Below, piece by piece: positions 1-11,871 of a stretch of DNA of 64,000 nucleotides. A program made the position numbers and the translations under genes. Within the stretch, counting starts at the first letter, position 1; the number at the start of each line of letters is the position of its first letter. This stretch comes from Actinomycetes bacterium. GTDB lineage: Bacteria > Actinomycetota > Acidimicrobiia > Acidimicrobiales > Acidimicrobiaceae. Location of the stretch: contig JAJYDM010000002.1 of the NCBI GenBank assembly GCA_021777475.1, positions 19,027 to 83,026 of the forward strand, given 5' to 3'. A model generated the notes under the pieces. It was given only the letters and a program-made list of their open reading frames with translations, did no database searches and was not told the DNA's origin.

Positions 1-731
1 TCACCACTGCTTAGAAAAGCCAGTGATAGCTCATTTATCAGATCGGCATCGAAGTCAAGTGTGGCTACGTGAAAGCTCCGTTCCAGCCAAACCCTGGTCA
101 ACTTGGCCGAAACAAGTGAATCCGCCAAAAAGTCTCCTGACCCGACTGGAACGACATGATCCCGCTTGGACGAAAATAGCAGTATCTGATTCTTGACCAC
201 ATATAGGTGGTCGGCGATCTCCGGCAAGGCCTCAAACATGGAAAGTGCGGCACTTATTGGCGTCTGAGTGTAGCCGAGTTCAGGAGAATCAGGCTTGGCG
301 ATATCAGAGGAGATCCCGGGTGCGGTCGTGAATCCACTCTCAAGGATCGACCTTAGCAGTGTGGTGAAGCTGGCCGCGGGCGATTCAACCAGTGGATTGA
401 CCAACACCGCTCTTCCAAATCCATTGAAACTTTCCAGCAGCTTCAGTACGATCGCGCCTCCCATCGATAGGCCGAACAAGTCCACCCTGGCACATTTGGT
501 GAGCAGCGCCAAGGCCACATCAACGGCAGCTGAATACCAGTCGTCAAAGCGTTTGTCGAGCAAATCCTCCACCGCGGTTCCGTGTCCAGGCAGAAGAGGA
601 ACCGCAACGCTGAGACCAGCAGCTTCAAGATATTTTGCCGTTCCCAAGATCGATTGTGGCGATCCAGTAAAACCGTGAATCATCAGTACGGCATGCCGGC
701 CCTCCAAGGGCTCGCTAAAATATGCGTCCAT
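1..731 (-). CDS. Alpha/beta hydrolase, Est30/monoacylglycerol-lipase-like (partial)
   Basis: Likely cytoplasmic carboxylesterase or lipase acting on short or medium acyl esters. The minus-strand frame opens at an ATG ending at 731 and stays open to the left edge without a stop, so it is truncated by the window after about 243 residues, close to the usual 245-260 of this family. Visible motifs are HGFTGSP (oxyanion-hole region), LLPGHG, the nucleophile elbow GLSMGG, an acid segment SKRDHVVP and a late FHVATLD that supplies the histidine. Catalytic order Ser-Asp-His is as expected. Substrate is not predictable. The neighbouring SCP2 gene on the opposite strand could hint at lipid metabolism, which is inference only. 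Confidence 0.85.
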   Translation of the reverse strand, partial: MDAYFSEPLEGRHAVLMIHGFTGSPQSILGTAKYLEAAGLSVAVPLLPGHGTAVEDLLDKRFDDWYSAAVDVALALLTKCARVDLFGLSMGGAIVLKLLESFNGFGRAVLVNPLVESPAASFTTLLRSILESGFTTAPGISSDIAKPDSPELGYTQTPISAALSMFEALPEIADHLYVVKNQILLFSSKRDHVVPVGSGDFLADSLVSAKLTRVWLERSFHVATLDFDADLINELSLAFLSSG

Positions 732-952
732 TTCTCCCAATCGACTTCTCCTAAGCTTGTTGAAGTGGGGTTATGGATAGACTATCTAGCTGATACTATC
801 GCTGACGGACTTGCCCGTCGCGGCAAAACCAAGGATCGCGAATGAGCTTTCCTGCCCTTGGCCCATGCCTGCACGCATAGGCAGTCCGGGCAATTCGATT
901 TATACCAAGAATGACTAGCATCAAAAGCGATAACTACAGAGAAAGTCAAGAC

Positions 953-1363
953 ATGGAAAAGTTTCAATTCCTTAGTCCCGAATGGATCGGAAAGGCTAGG
1001 CAAATCCGAGAAGCCCACCGAGACAGCGAAACCAGTTTCTCCGTCACCGTGCGAATGAACCAGCTTGTGACAGACTTGCCGTTTGGCTCAAACGAATTGA
1101 GAACCTTCGTCGACACCTCCAAAGGACTTCTCGACATCGAGCTTGGCGAACTTGACAATCCTGATGTCTCTGTTGTAATAGATTACCAAACAGCAAGGGC
1201 GATCTTCGTGGACCTCGATTCGCAGGCAGCGATACAGGCCTTCATGGCAGGCAAGATCAAAGTCACCGGCGATTTGACCAAACTCATGGCGCTGCAAGGT
1301 ACCATCGTACCAAGTGAGTCAGGAATGAACATCGCCAAGGAGATAAAGGAAATGACCGCCTAG
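953..1363 (+). CDS. SCP2 sterol-binding domain protein
   Basis: Small (136 residues) single-domain protein of the SCP2 sterol-carrier family, which binds lipids or acyl chains in a hydrophobic tunnel. The C-terminal half shows the typical pattern: DVSVVIDYQTARAIF followed by AFMAGKIKVTGDLTKLM, the conserved strand-helix of SCP2 domains. I prefer the ATG at 953 because the protein then starts MEKFQFLSPEWI, as many actinobacterial relatives do. An in-frame ATG at 911 would add 14 residues, and neither start has a strong Shine-Dalgarno. It sits alone between a divergent hydrolase gene and the convergent kinase gene. Ligand and partner enzymes are unknown. Confidence 0.85.
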   Translation: MEKFQFLSPEWIGKARQIREAHRDSETSFSVTVRMNQLVTDLPFGSNELRTFVDTSKGLLDIELGELDNPDVSVVIDYQTARAIFVDLDSQAAIQAFMAGKIKVTGDLTKLMALQGTIVPSESGMNIAKEIKEMTA

Positions 1364-1373
1364 AAACTTTGAA

Positions 1374-3365
1374 CTAGCCGGTCACAATGGAAACCGATGA
1401 ACCCGCCTGAACTCGCGATCCAGCCCTGGGATTTGTCGCCACGACGGTATTGGATCCAAAGTAGGCGTATACAGATCCAACGGTAAGCCCTCCTTGGTTC
1501 AAGGCGGCCTCGGCCTGGGTTAGTGTATCACCAATAACGTTTGGCACAATGACGATCTGTGGCCCTTTGGAAACCACAAACGAGACGACGGATCCGCGCG
1601 GAACCAGCGAGCCGGCTGCTTGGGATTGAGAGATCACAGTACCCGCCGCAACCGTGGTCGAATACGCCTGAGTCTCCGAAGCCACAAGTATCAAAGCTTT
1701 GAGCTGTGCATCCGCCGTCTGAGCAGTCTCACCCACAAGGTTTGGCACTTTTCTCGGTGCTGGCCCCTGACTCACTGTGAGAGTAACCTTGGTTCCAACA
1801 TTAAAGGTGCCTGTAGATGGAGAGGCCGATATCACCTGTCCCACCGGGACAGTCTCTGAGTAGCTCTGTTGCACCACCGGAACAAGACCTATCGCCTTCA
1901 ATGCGTTTTCAGCAGCTGTGGAGGCGAGACCCGCCAACGATGGGATTTCCACAGGTGCCGGGCCTTTGGAAACAACGATATTCACCGGCTTCCCCCTGGA
2001 AACCGAAGTTCCGCTCTTGGGCGTTTCAGAGACAACGAGCCCGTCCTTGATTGTCGGGGAGTACACGTATGACACGTTCCCCACCTTGAGGTGAGCGGAG
2101 TCAATGGTACTCTCCGCAGTCTTGAGCGAGTCACCAACCACTATTGGAACCTTAACTGCCACCAGAGCGGAGTAGAGCCTGGACGGAATCCCCTCCAGCG
2201 AAAGCACCGCAATCAGGACCGCGAGTATCGCCAAAACAACGCCAATCCAAAAAGACCGCTTCCTGTGCAATGGAACCAAACTTGATCGCCGCTTAGGGAG
2301 TAAGTCTGAGTCGGATACAACATGATCAGCTGCATCACTCGATGATTCGAAGACCCCAGCCGTCAGCGGAAGGGCCGATTTGATGTCAGTCTGTGTTTCC
2401 GGAGGGCTGTCTGACTCAGCACTAGGCGAAACCTCCCTGGAACCAGAAATCGGGATATCCCCCACCGCGGTGAGATCTCCGCTCTCATCAGCAACCATAG
2501 GAGCAGGACCTCGCACAGATAGATGCGTTGGCGGATCCAACAACCTTACAAGCTTCTCAAGCTGAGAGACGAGATCCGTTGACGAGATCCTCTCCTGGGA
2601 GGATAGTTTGAGGCACGACTCTATGATCGGCTTAAGTGATCCGGTCTCCTCGGGGATGCTCACATCGCCATGAACACGCGCCATCAACAAAGACACCGTG
2701 GTATCGCCCGTAAAAGGCAGATATCCGAGAAGAGCTTCGTGGATCACAAGACCCAATGAATACACGTCCGAGCTGCGGTCACTCTCTCTTGCCAGTGCCT
2801 GCTCCGGAGAGGCATACCTTGCCGTACCCATCAAGGTTCCAATAGGTTCAGTCCATGCCGCCTCCGAAAGTGCGCGAGCAAGACCAAAATCGGCAATTCG
2901 GATCCTGGCTTCATCATCAAAGAGCAGGTTGGCCGGCTTGATATCGCGATGGATGTATCCACGCCCGTGGGCATATGAGAGACCTTGGGCTACCTGAAGC
3001 ATTAGAGAGGCTGCCTGAGACTCTGACAAGAGTTCTCCGGCATTGAGGTACTCGCGTAGCGATCCGCCAGCGAGATACTCCAGGACTAGATACGGTGTGC
3101 TCTCCGACTCGCCCCAATCGAAAACTCTCATGATATTCGGATGGTTCAGGCTCGCCGCGGACTTTGCCTCGGACTGAAACCTTTTCAAGAAAAACGTGTC
3201 GCCTGCGAGTGAAGAATGGAGTAACTTGATTGCAACTTTACGCCCCAAAGAAAGATCTTGTGCGAGATAGACGTCGCCTGAGGCCCCTTGGCCAATCGCG
3301 GCCACAAGTGTGTAGCGGCCATGCAGAATTTTCCCGATATTCTCTTGGAGCCGAGCTGTGTACAC
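1374..3365 (-). CDS. pknB-like: PASTA-domain Ser/Thr protein kinase (PknB family)
   Basis: Transmembrane Hanks-type kinase, 663 residues, that in this family senses cell-wall fragments and controls growth and division. The kinase domain spans about 18-275: glycine loop GQGASG, AIK lysine at 47, HRDIKPAN at 139-146, DFG at 159-161 and SPE at 186-188. A proline/serine-rich linker follows, then one membrane helix near 375-395 and four extracellular PASTA repeats of about 65 residues to the C terminus, each starting near a VP-x-V/L-x-G motif. It starts at GTG 3365 behind a good GGAGAGG ribosome site. The ligA gene lies upstream on the same strand with a 154-bp gap. The usual pknA/rodA/pbpA neighbours are absent, so this may be a second, non-dcw PASTA kinase. 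Confidence 0.95.
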   Translation of the reverse strand: MYTARLQENIGKILHGRYTLVAAIGQGASGDVYLAQDLSLGRKVAIKLLHSSLAGDTFFLKRFQSEAKSAASLNHPNIMRVFDWGESESTPYLVLEYLAGGSLREYLNAGELLSESQAASLMLQVAQGLSYAHGRGYIHRDIKPANLLFDDEARIRIADFGLARALSEAAWTEPIGTLMGTARYASPEQALARESDRSSDVYSLGLVIHEALLGYLPFTGDTTVSLLMARVHGDVSIPEETGSLKPIIESCLKLSSQERISSTDLVSQLEKLVRLLDPPTHLSVRGPAPMVADESGDLTAVGDIPISGSREVSPSAESDSPPETQTDIKSALPLTAGVFESSSDAADHVVSDSDLLPKRRSSLVPLHRKRSFWIGVVLAILAVLIAVLSLEGIPSRLYSALVAVKVPIVVGDSLKTAESTIDSAHLKVGNVSYVYSPTIKDGLVVSETPKSGTSVSRGKPVNIVVSKGPAPVEIPSLAGLASTAAENALKAIGLVPVVQQSYSETVPVGQVISASPSTGTFNVGTKVTLTVSQGPAPRKVPNLVGETAQTADAQLKALILVASETQAYSTTVAAGTVISQSQAAGSLVPRGSVVSFVVSKGPQIVIVPNVIGDTLTQAEAALNQGGLTVGSVYAYFGSNTVVATNPRAGSRVQAGSSVSIVTG

Positions 3366-3519
3366 TAAAAAGCCTCTCCAGACAAAGCGAACATTCCGAG
3401 CAGTCGCAAAACCATCGACCGACCTACCCCAATTTCAGGCAGCTCCTGTCCAACATATCCCAATCTCCAGACCATCTGGGCACGATCACTCATTTGGCAT
3501 TGCTTGATGAACGTCTGGT

Positions 3520-5580
<2,061 letters not shown>

Positions 5581-6624
5581 CTAACAAGCTATCGCTGATC
5601 CAACTACCACATCGCCCCGGTAAAACGCAAGTGTCTGTCCTGGTGCCACTTTACGATGCGGCTCCTCGAACTTCAGGCAATCCTGGAAAAACATGGCTCT
5701 GGAGGCACGGCCATGCGCAGAACCCTGGACCGCAATCATTTCTCCATCCACAAGGGGACTATGGGAAAAAGTCAGGGACCTAATAGCCATTGAATCCACC
5801 AACAGATCCGATTGACGGCCAAGATAGACCTTCCGTGCCTGCAAATTGACCTCAACCGCATAGCGCGCGGAACCGTCACCCAGGGTTCCAAAGCCCTTCC
5901 GTTGGCCAACAGTCACAAGTTCCACCGCATCGACGGATCCAACAATCCGTCCAGATGCCTTGTCGCACAGATCCCCAGGATGAAGGTCGATTCGAGATCT
6001 AAGAAAGCCGTCTCTGCCGGAAGTGGAGGTGATAAAACACACCTCCTGCGAGTCCGGCTTCATTGCTGTCCGAAGCGACATATCCCCGGCAATCTCACGC
6101 ACTCTGCCCTTTGTTATCTCCCCCACCGGGAGCAGCACGTATTCCAGCTGTTCCCCCGTGAGCATGGACAAAACATATGACTGATCCTTTGCAAGATCCT
6201 CACCACGAGCCAGGTGGGACAGGCCATTTTCCTTTACAATGCGGGCGTGGTGGCCGGTTGCGATATAGTCAAAACCAAGAGTCCTGGCCCGTTCGATAAA
6301 GGTGTGAAACTTTAGATGCCTATTGCACTCGACGCAGGGATTCGGCGTCAAACCCCGCCTGTGAGAGTCCACATAGAAGTCGACCACCTTTTCATGAAAC
6401 TCCTCTGTGAAGTTGAATACATGGTGATCTATCCCGATCTGAGCGGCGACTCTTCGGGCATCCTCGACATCAGAGACTGAACAGCATCCAGAATCGGATG
6501 AACCGCCCCAGAGCTTCATAGTCGCACCGACAACCTCGTAACCCTGTTCCGCCAATAGCACGGCTGCAACCGAGGAGTCCACTCCTCCCGACATTGCAAC
6601 CAATACTCTCATCTGACTCCCCAT
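5581..6624 (-). CDS. mnmA: tRNA-specific 2-thiouridylase MnmA
   Basis: ATP-dependent enzyme that thiolates U34 of tRNA-Glu, -Gln and -Lys, 347 residues. The PP-loop SGGVDSS is at 12-18. The two catalytic cysteines are Cys97 in NPCVECN and Cys196 in SQEVCFI, matching the known disulfide pair of the family. The C-terminal beta-barrel includes GQRKGFG. The ATG at 6612 (residue 5) is an equally plausible start. It lies directly upstream of ligA and downstream of the glycerophosphodiesterase gene on the same strand, in a compact minus-strand run. A cysteine desulfurase, which supplies the sulfur, is not in the window. Confidence 0.97.
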   Translation of the reverse strand: MGSQMRVLVAMSGGVDSSVAAVLLAEQGYEVVGATMKLWGGSSDSGCCSVSDVEDARRVAAQIGIDHHVFNFTEEFHEKVVDFYVDSHRRGLTPNPCVECNRHLKFHTFIERARTLGFDYIATGHHARIVKENGLSHLARGEDLAKDQSYVLSMLTGEQLEYVLLPVGEITKGRVREIAGDMSLRTAMKPDSQEVCFITSTSGRDGFLRSRIDLHPGDLCDKASGRIVGSVDAVELVTVGQRKGFGTLGDGSARYAVEVNLQARKVYLGRQSDLLVDSMAIRSLTFSHSPLVDGEMIAVQGSAHGRASRAMFFQDCLKFEEPHRKVAPGQTLAFYRGDVVVGSAIAC

Positions 6625-6650
6625 GGATAGAACAGGACTTTCTACACAGC

Positions 6651-7541
6651 CTAATTTGACCTATACATATAATGCGTAGCACGTTCTTCAATCACGGGAA
6701 CAACCAGACTAGGCAAGTCGCTGATCAAGCCGTCCACACCGAAGCCCAGAAGCTTTTCCATTTCGGTCCTGTCGTTGATGGTCCAGACGTGAACTGCCTT
6801 GCCTGCAGCATGTGCGACTTCAATAAACTGAGGTATCGCCAGCTCAATCTCTCCGTAGAATCTGGGTATTTGAAACGCCACGTATGGGGAACGCATTGCC
6901 AAATCCATGGCGGCCTTTCGTCCAGAAACCAGAGTGAAGTAGAACTCGCTTATCTCTCCAGGAGCTGCGGAGGTGCAAATCGTGCGGTTACTCTGTCTAA
7001 GCCTCCATATGGCGGAATCCAAAAAGGAGCTGACAATCACACGGTCTGCCGCCTCGTGCTCCAAAATCAGTCTGGCCAGCTGCTCCTCATATGGCTCCAC
7101 TGATGGCGAGGTGGATTTAATATCGAAATTTAGGATACAGTCCGGAAAGCTCTCGAGCACCTCATCCACCCTTGCCAGCCTGGTCATCTTTCCGGTATTT
7201 GCACCATCTCGATAGACATAGTCCTCCTGGGGCCTCGAACGGATAACGCTTGCATTTGACCCTGGCACGAACCAGTATCCCGCATTGAGATCTTCGATTT
7301 CGCTCCACGTAAGCTTGGAAACTCTACCTCTGCCATTTGTGGTTGTGTCGACCACGTCATCATGACAGCAGGTGAGCACACCATCCGCTGTCGAGTGGAC
7401 ATCAAGTTCTAATCCAGATACCCCAATCCGGCAAGCATTCTCCAACGCTCCAATTGTGCTGGAAGGCGCCTCATAGGAGCCTCCACGGTGGGCATAAGAG
7501 ATCACGCGTCTGTCCATCCATGTACTATCCACGAAAGCCAA
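6651..7541 (-). CDS. Glycerophosphodiester phosphodiesterase family protein
   Basis: Predicted metal-dependent phosphodiesterase of the GDPD TIM-barrel family, 296 residues, which hydrolyses glycerophosphodiesters to glycerol-3-phosphate and an alcohol. Visible residues are HRGG at 18-21, the ELD acidic pair at 45-47 in GLELDVHSTADG, and His60 in CHDD, the usual acid/base and metal ligands. The common PENT motif after HRGG is replaced by APSST, a modest deviation. The C terminus has the family pattern VHVWTINDRTEMEKLLGFGVDGLISDLP. There is no signal peptide, so it acts in the cytoplasm. It is followed by mnmA with a 26-bp gap. Confidence 0.92.
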   Translation of the reverse strand: MAFVDSTWMDRRVISYAHRGGSYEAPSSTIGALENACRIGVSGLELDVHSTADGVLTCCHDDVVDTTTNGRGRVSKLTWSEIEDLNAGYWFVPGSNASVIRSRPQEDYVYRDGANTGKMTRLARVDEVLESFPDCILNFDIKSTSPSVEPYEEQLARLILEHEAADRVIVSSFLDSAIWRLRQSNRTICTSAAPGEISEFYFTLVSGRKAAMDLAMRSPYVAFQIPRFYGEIELAIPQFIEVAHAAGKAVHVWTINDRTEMEKLLGFGVDGLISDLPSLVVPVIEERATHYMYRSN

Positions 7542-7571
7542 AACTAGCCTGTCCGCTAAAGTTATTCAGAC

Positions 7572-8168
7572 ATGATTGACCATGTTTTTAACGATCTAAT
7601 CAATGCAATGCATCAAAGCCTTGAGTCTGCCATGCTTGAGCAGCTCCCCAACCAGGAGCATTTGCTGCTCGATGTTCTTCTTGGCGACATACACTACGAA
7701 AATTCATACGCACTTCCCGGCGAAGTCAATCCACCAAACCTGAGAGTCGATATAAATCTGGAGTGGCCCGTCTGGAGCCAGAGCATCTACCGCTCCTGGC
7801 TACTCGGAGAGAGCGACCCTGAATCGTTAGAAGTTGACGTGGAATTGGTAATTCGCGCAGTCAACATGACTGAGCCTGCCCCGACAGCGGATTTATTGTC
7901 ATCCCTCGACGAGAGAACCTCCCCGATTTTCGCGTTCCTGCTGGAGCGATCTTCCGTGGTCTCCAGCCAAAGCAATCTGGGCGGAGGGGTAGAAAACGAG
8001 TTCGAATTGGAGATAGGTTTCGACGGGAGCCTAATATTGGAAGAGAACTCCATTACAGCGAAGGAAGAACTTCGAAACCTTCTTGCGCCACTTGGCCCTT
8101 GGATCGCATCTATGCTGGTCCGTCTGAGTGATCAGCCGATAAAATACTTCCCCGACGACCCAGACTAG
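7572..8168 (+). CDS. Conserved-looking hypothetical protein
   Basis: Acidic 198-residue protein with no signal peptide, membrane segment or motif that I recognise. The frame is clean. A shorter antisense frame overlaps it, but this one reads like a folded protein, with alternating beta-rich segments (LRVDINLEWPVW, EVDVELVIRAV, EFELEIGFDGSLIL) and a C-terminal helix-rich tail. It starts 30 bp from the divergent glycerophosphodiesterase gene, so the two may share a promoter region, and it converges on the PfkB gene with a 22-bp gap. No strong Shine-Dalgarno precedes the ATG. Function unknown. Confidence 0.7.
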   Translation: MIDHVFNDLINAMHQSLESAMLEQLPNQEHLLLDVLLGDIHYENSYALPGEVNPPNLRVDINLEWPVWSQSIYRSWLLGESDPESLEVDVELVIRAVNMTEPAPTADLLSSLDERTSPIFAFLLERSSVVSSQSNLGGGVENEFELEIGFDGSLILEENSITAKEELRNLLAPLGPWIASMLVRLSDQPIKYFPDDPD

Positions 8169-8190
8169 CCTGGCAACCCGTCTCGTTTAC

Positions 8191-9195
8191 TCAGACCATG
8201 CCGCCAATCAGAAGCTGCAAGTCAGTGTTGGGCCGGGCTCCAAAGTGAGAGACGACTTCGGCCGAGCATGTCACCCCAAATAGCGCACACTTCTCGACCT
8301 CTTTGTGATCAAGGCTCAGCACTCCATGGAGATAACCGGCAGCAAAAAGGTCGCCAGCTCCCGTGGTGTCGACAACGGCATCCACCTCGCATGCCGGTAC
8401 GTAGAATCGTCCCGACTCGCCATATGCAATGGCACCAGCGGCTCCAAGCGTCACCGCCCCCTTCAGCGACTTCAACCGAAGCGAATCGACGATCTTCTCC
8501 ACGTCATCCATGCCGGTGAGGATCTGGGCCTCCTCCCGGTTGGCAAAAAGAATCGATACCGGGCCGTTCACCAGTTCCAGAAATTCATCACGGTGCCTTG
8601 AAACACAAAACGGATCAGAGAGAGAAAGAGCAATTCGAACGTCGTTCTCGATAGCAACATCGATCGCGGCATGTATCTGCGCCTTGGTTGTCTCGAGGTC
8701 ATAAAGGTAGCCCTCAATGTAGAGCAACTGCGAATCGGCAATAACGGATCTGGAGTTCTCGTCAAGGCGGAGATGCGAAGCCGCCCCTAACCATGTAGCC
8801 ATAGTCCTCTCGCCATCGGGTGTCACCATGACCAGACAGCGCCCGGTGCCAAGATCGTTCCTTTCATAGGGCCGAACCACCCGTACTCCGAAAGCCTCGA
8901 GGTCCGACACATACTGGTTCCCAAATTCGTCCATGTCGGTCCGGGCAATGAGAGCTACTCTGTGACCAAGCGACGCCATCCCTACGAGAGTGTTCGCAGC
9001 CGAACCGCCACCTCTCACTTCAACTTCACCGAGCACACGTATGACCGATCCCGCCATGTCGGGACCTACAAGTTGCATCGAACCCTTCCGGATGCCCAAC
9101 CCTTCGACATAGCCCTCCGGAACCTCGCAGAACATGTCCACGATGGCACTCCCAAGTGCCACCACTTCATACGAACGGCCCGACTTATTCCGCAT
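8191..9195 (-). CDS. PfkB-family carbohydrate/nucleoside kinase (adenosine-kinase-like)
   Basis: Ribokinase-fold kinase, about 334 residues from the ATG at 9195. Family marks are the N-terminal GGSAANTL segment, which binds the sugar, and the C-terminal signature DTTGAGDLFAAGYLHG, which holds the catalytic Asp and the anion hole. The arrangement with the lid sequence after RKGSMQLV resembles bacterial adenosine kinase-like PfkB proteins more than fructokinases, but the substrate is not settled. The frame can be extended to 9285, but the extra 30 residues look unlike protein and would consume the divergent promoter region shared with the aminopeptidase gene. Probably cytoplasmic, in nucleoside salvage or sugar metabolism. 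Confidence 0.88.
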   Translation of the reverse strand: MRNKSGRSYEVVALGSAIVDMFCEVPEGYVEGLGIRKGSMQLVGPDMAGSVIRVLGEVEVRGGGSAANTLVGMASLGHRVALIARTDMDEFGNQYVSDLEAFGVRVVRPYERNDLGTGRCLVMVTPDGERTMATWLGAASHLRLDENSRSVIADSQLLYIEGYLYDLETTKAQIHAAIDVAIENDVRIALSLSDPFCVSRHRDEFLELVNGPVSILFANREEAQILTGMDDVEKIVDSLRLKSLKGAVTLGAAGAIAYGESGRFYVPACEVDAVVDTTGAGDLFAAGYLHGVLSLDHKEVEKCALFGVTCSAEVVSHFGARPNTDLQLLIGGMV

Positions 9196-9315
9196 CCGCA
9201 CACACCCATTCTCAATCAATCGAGTCCGAAGGACCATCCGATCCAAAAAAAGATATTTGGCAATCCGTATAATCGTGGCTTCCAATTTCGGTCGGAATCA
9301 ACTACGGTAACCACT

Positions 9316-11871
9316 GTGGATACTTCAACGAACTACAGACTGCCAAGAAATATAGTACCCAACAAGTACGAAATTCGGCTTAGACCAGACTTCCAAACCT
9401 TCAGCTTCGAAGGCCGCGTATCGATTCAGGTTTCCGTGACCGAGTCCACCAACTCGATTGTCCTAAACGCCGCGGAACTTGAAATCGGCAAAGCCACAAT
9501 TGCGCAAGCCGGAAAAACGCTCAGCTGCACCATCAATCTCGATACCGCACTGGAACGAGCCACCTTGACTGCTGATGGAACGTTGAATCCGGGAGAGGCC
9601 CGGCTGGAGATCGATTTCAAGGGCACGCTCAATGACCAGCTGTCTGGATTCTACAGAAGCAAGTTCGTTGACGACCAAGGCCAGGATTCATTCATCGCGA
9701 CTACGCAGTTCGAGGCCACCGACGCCAGGAAAGCGTTCCCCTGCTTCGACGAACCCGACCTGAAGGCTGTATTCAGTGTCGAACTGGATGCGCCAGTCAA
9801 CTACCTTGCCATATCGAACGCACCAGAAAAGAACACAGTCGACCTGGGGGACGGATACAAGAGAGTCACCTTCGCGGACACCATCGCCATGTCCACCTAT
9901 CTCGTTGCCTTCATCGTTGGTCCCCTGGAGGCGTCGGAGCCATACCTGAGTGGGGAGACTCCAATCCGAATCATCTCAAAGCCTGGCCAGAGCCATCTTC
10001 AAAACTTTGCCAAAGAGGTTGCGGCGCACGCACTGGAGTTCTTCACCAACTGGTTTTCCATTCCCTATCCAGGTCAGAAGCTAGATCTGATCGCCATACC
10101 CGACTTTGCCTTTGGTGCAATGGAGAATCTTGGAGCAGTTACTTTTAGAGAGACACTGCTGCTTGTCGATCCGGAAAAGTCGTCAAGACCGGAACTTGAA
10201 AGAATTGTCGACGTCATCAGCCACGAGATTGCCCACATGTGGTTTGGTGACCTTGTGACGATGAAGTGGTGGAATGGACTTTGGCTGAATGAGGCCTTTG
10301 CCACGTTCATGGAGCTTCTGGCCACCGACCACTTCAATCCAAGCTGGAATCGCTGGGTTTCGTTCGGACTTTCCAAGGGTGCCGCATTCGCGACAGACGG
10401 ACTCCACAACACCAGACCAATCGAATTCAACGTGGTTAAGCCCTCTGATGCCGAAGGCATGTTCGATGTGCTCACCTACGAAAAAGGGGCCAGCGTGCTC
10501 CGAATGCTAGAGCGCTACCTGAGTCCCGATATATTCAGGGCTGGGATCACCAACTATCTCAACTCGCACAAGTTCGCAAACGCCGAGACAACAGACCTTT
10601 GGAATGCGCTGGAGAAGGCCAGCAGTGAACCAATCGCTCAGACAATGGTTGACTGGGTATTCCAGGGAGGATATCCCATCATCCGCCTGACATCAAATGG
10701 GACCGACGTCACCATTACCCAGGAACCATTCTCATATTTGTCAGACCCTTCAAAAGCGGGAGTCAGAGGTGGGCAGTCCGAGATCGGATCCGCCTGGAAA
10801 GTGCCGATGAACATCAGGATTGGAAACACGGAACGCAAGTTTCTCCTCGATGCCGAACCGGTCTCAATCTCCCTAGAAAACCCCGATGACCTTGTGATTG
10901 CCAATGCAGGTGGCTGGGGATTCTTCCGGGTTAGCTATGACCGCAACCTCCTTGGCAGAGTTCTTAGCAATTTTTCTCGACTGACCGATCTTGAAAAGTT
11001 CAACCTTGCCAGCGACATTTGGGCTCAAACCATCTCATTACGAACAAACGTCGGCTCCTTCTTCGAGCTAGTGGAAGCGATCAAAGGTGAATCTGATCCC
11101 AACCTCTGGCAAGTCATTATTTCTGCGTTTTCGCTGATCGATCTCATGGCACCCAAAGAAATGCGGGACAACGTCGCAGAAAGATGCAGAATTGCCTTAG
11201 CACCTATTCTGGAAAAGGTCGGATTCGAGGCCGAAGAAGGGGAAGCCGAAGGCACCTCAAAACTGCGCTCGGCTGTGATAGAAGCGATGGGCACCATTGG
11301 ACACGATGCGGAAACGATAGCGGATTGCAAAGATCTGTTCGTAAAAGAGATGTCCATCGAGTCCAATATTGATCCCGATATCGTCTCGGCAGTTTTGGGA
11401 GTGGTGGCAGCTAACGGCGATGAGGCTGAGTTCGCCTTCATTCTGGATCGATACAGGCATCCGTCAACTCCCCAAGAGGAGAACCGATACCTGATGGCGC
11501 TGACTAGATTCGAACACCCGGAGTTGATCAAGAAGGTCCTTTCCATGACTCTTTCAGAGATCCGTAGTCAGAACGGACCGTTCGTCATCGCAAACTTATT
11601 GACAGGTCGCGAATCCGGACCGCTGGCATGGCACTTCATTGCCCAGAACTGGGATACCCTGCTTGAGCGGTTCCCGGACAACACGATTCCAAGGATGCTC
11701 TCCGGAATAACTGGATTGGTGTCTGATGACTCGTACTATCTGGAGCGGGAGATACGGAGTTTTTTTGAAACCCATACCATTCCAACCGGAGAAAAGAGCC
11801 TAGGACAGACGTTGGAGCGATATGCGGTGAACTTGGCATTCAGAAGGACGCTGCTGGACTCCGAACTCTAG
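9316..11871 (+). CDS. pepN: M1-family aminopeptidase (aminopeptidase N)
   Basis: Zinc aminopeptidase that removes N-terminal residues from peptides, about 851 residues from the GTG at 9316. The substrate-anchoring GAMEN motif is near residue 267 and the zinc site HEIAH near 303-307, with the third ligand Glu about 18 residues later in NEAFA. The C-terminal ERAP1-like helical domain occupies roughly 530-840. The same frame is open upstream to 8962, but that part overlaps the divergent PfkB gene antisense and reads as non-protein, so I chose the GTG just before DTSTNYRLPRN. The stop codon overlaps the start of the next gene by one base, which indicates coupling. Confidence 0.95.
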   Translation: MDTSTNYRLPRNIVPNKYEIRLRPDFQTFSFEGRVSIQVSVTESTNSIVLNAAELEIGKATIAQAGKTLSCTINLDTALERATLTADGTLNPGEARLEIDFKGTLNDQLSGFYRSKFVDDQGQDSFIATTQFEATDARKAFPCFDEPDLKAVFSVELDAPVNYLAISNAPEKNTVDLGDGYKRVTFADTIAMSTYLVAFIVGPLEASEPYLSGETPIRIISKPGQSHLQNFAKEVAAHALEFFTNWFSIPYPGQKLDLIAIPDFAFGAMENLGAVTFRETLLLVDPEKSSRPELERIVDVISHEIAHMWFGDLVTMKWWNGLWLNEAFATFMELLATDHFNPSWNRWVSFGLSKGAAFATDGLHNTRPIEFNVVKPSDAEGMFDVLTYEKGASVLRMLERYLSPDIFRAGITNYLNSHKFANAETTDLWNALEKASSEPIAQTMVDWVFQGGYPIIRLTSNGTDVTITQEPFSYLSDPSKAGVRGGQSEIGSAWKVPMNIRIGNTERKFLLDAEPVSISLENPDDLVIANAGGWGFFRVSYDRNLLGRVLSNFSRLTDLEKFNLASDIWAQTISLRTNVGSFFELVEAIKGESDPNLWQVIISAFSLIDLMAPKEMRDNVAERCRIALAPILEKVGFEAEEGEAEGTSKLRSAVIEAMGTIGHDAETIADCKDLFVKEMSIESNIDPDIVSAVLGVVAANGDEAEFAFILDRYRHPSTPQEENRYLMALTRFEHPELIKKVLSMTLSEIRSQNGPFVIANLLTGRESGPLAWHFIAQNWDTLLERFPDNTIPRMLSGITGLVSDDSYYLEREIRSFFETHTIPTGEKSLGQTLERYAVNLAFRRTLLDSEL

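Noticed and set aside
295..678. 127-codon plus-strand frame at the left end
   Set aside because: It is antisense to a minus-strand alpha/beta hydrolase with a full set of catalytic motifs, and its own sequence looks like low-complexity Ser/Pro shadow coding.
8962..9315. N-terminal extension of the aminopeptidase frame
   Set aside because: It overlaps the divergent PfkB gene, is His/Thr/Pro-rich and unlike the M1 N-terminal domain, which begins just after the GTG at 9316.
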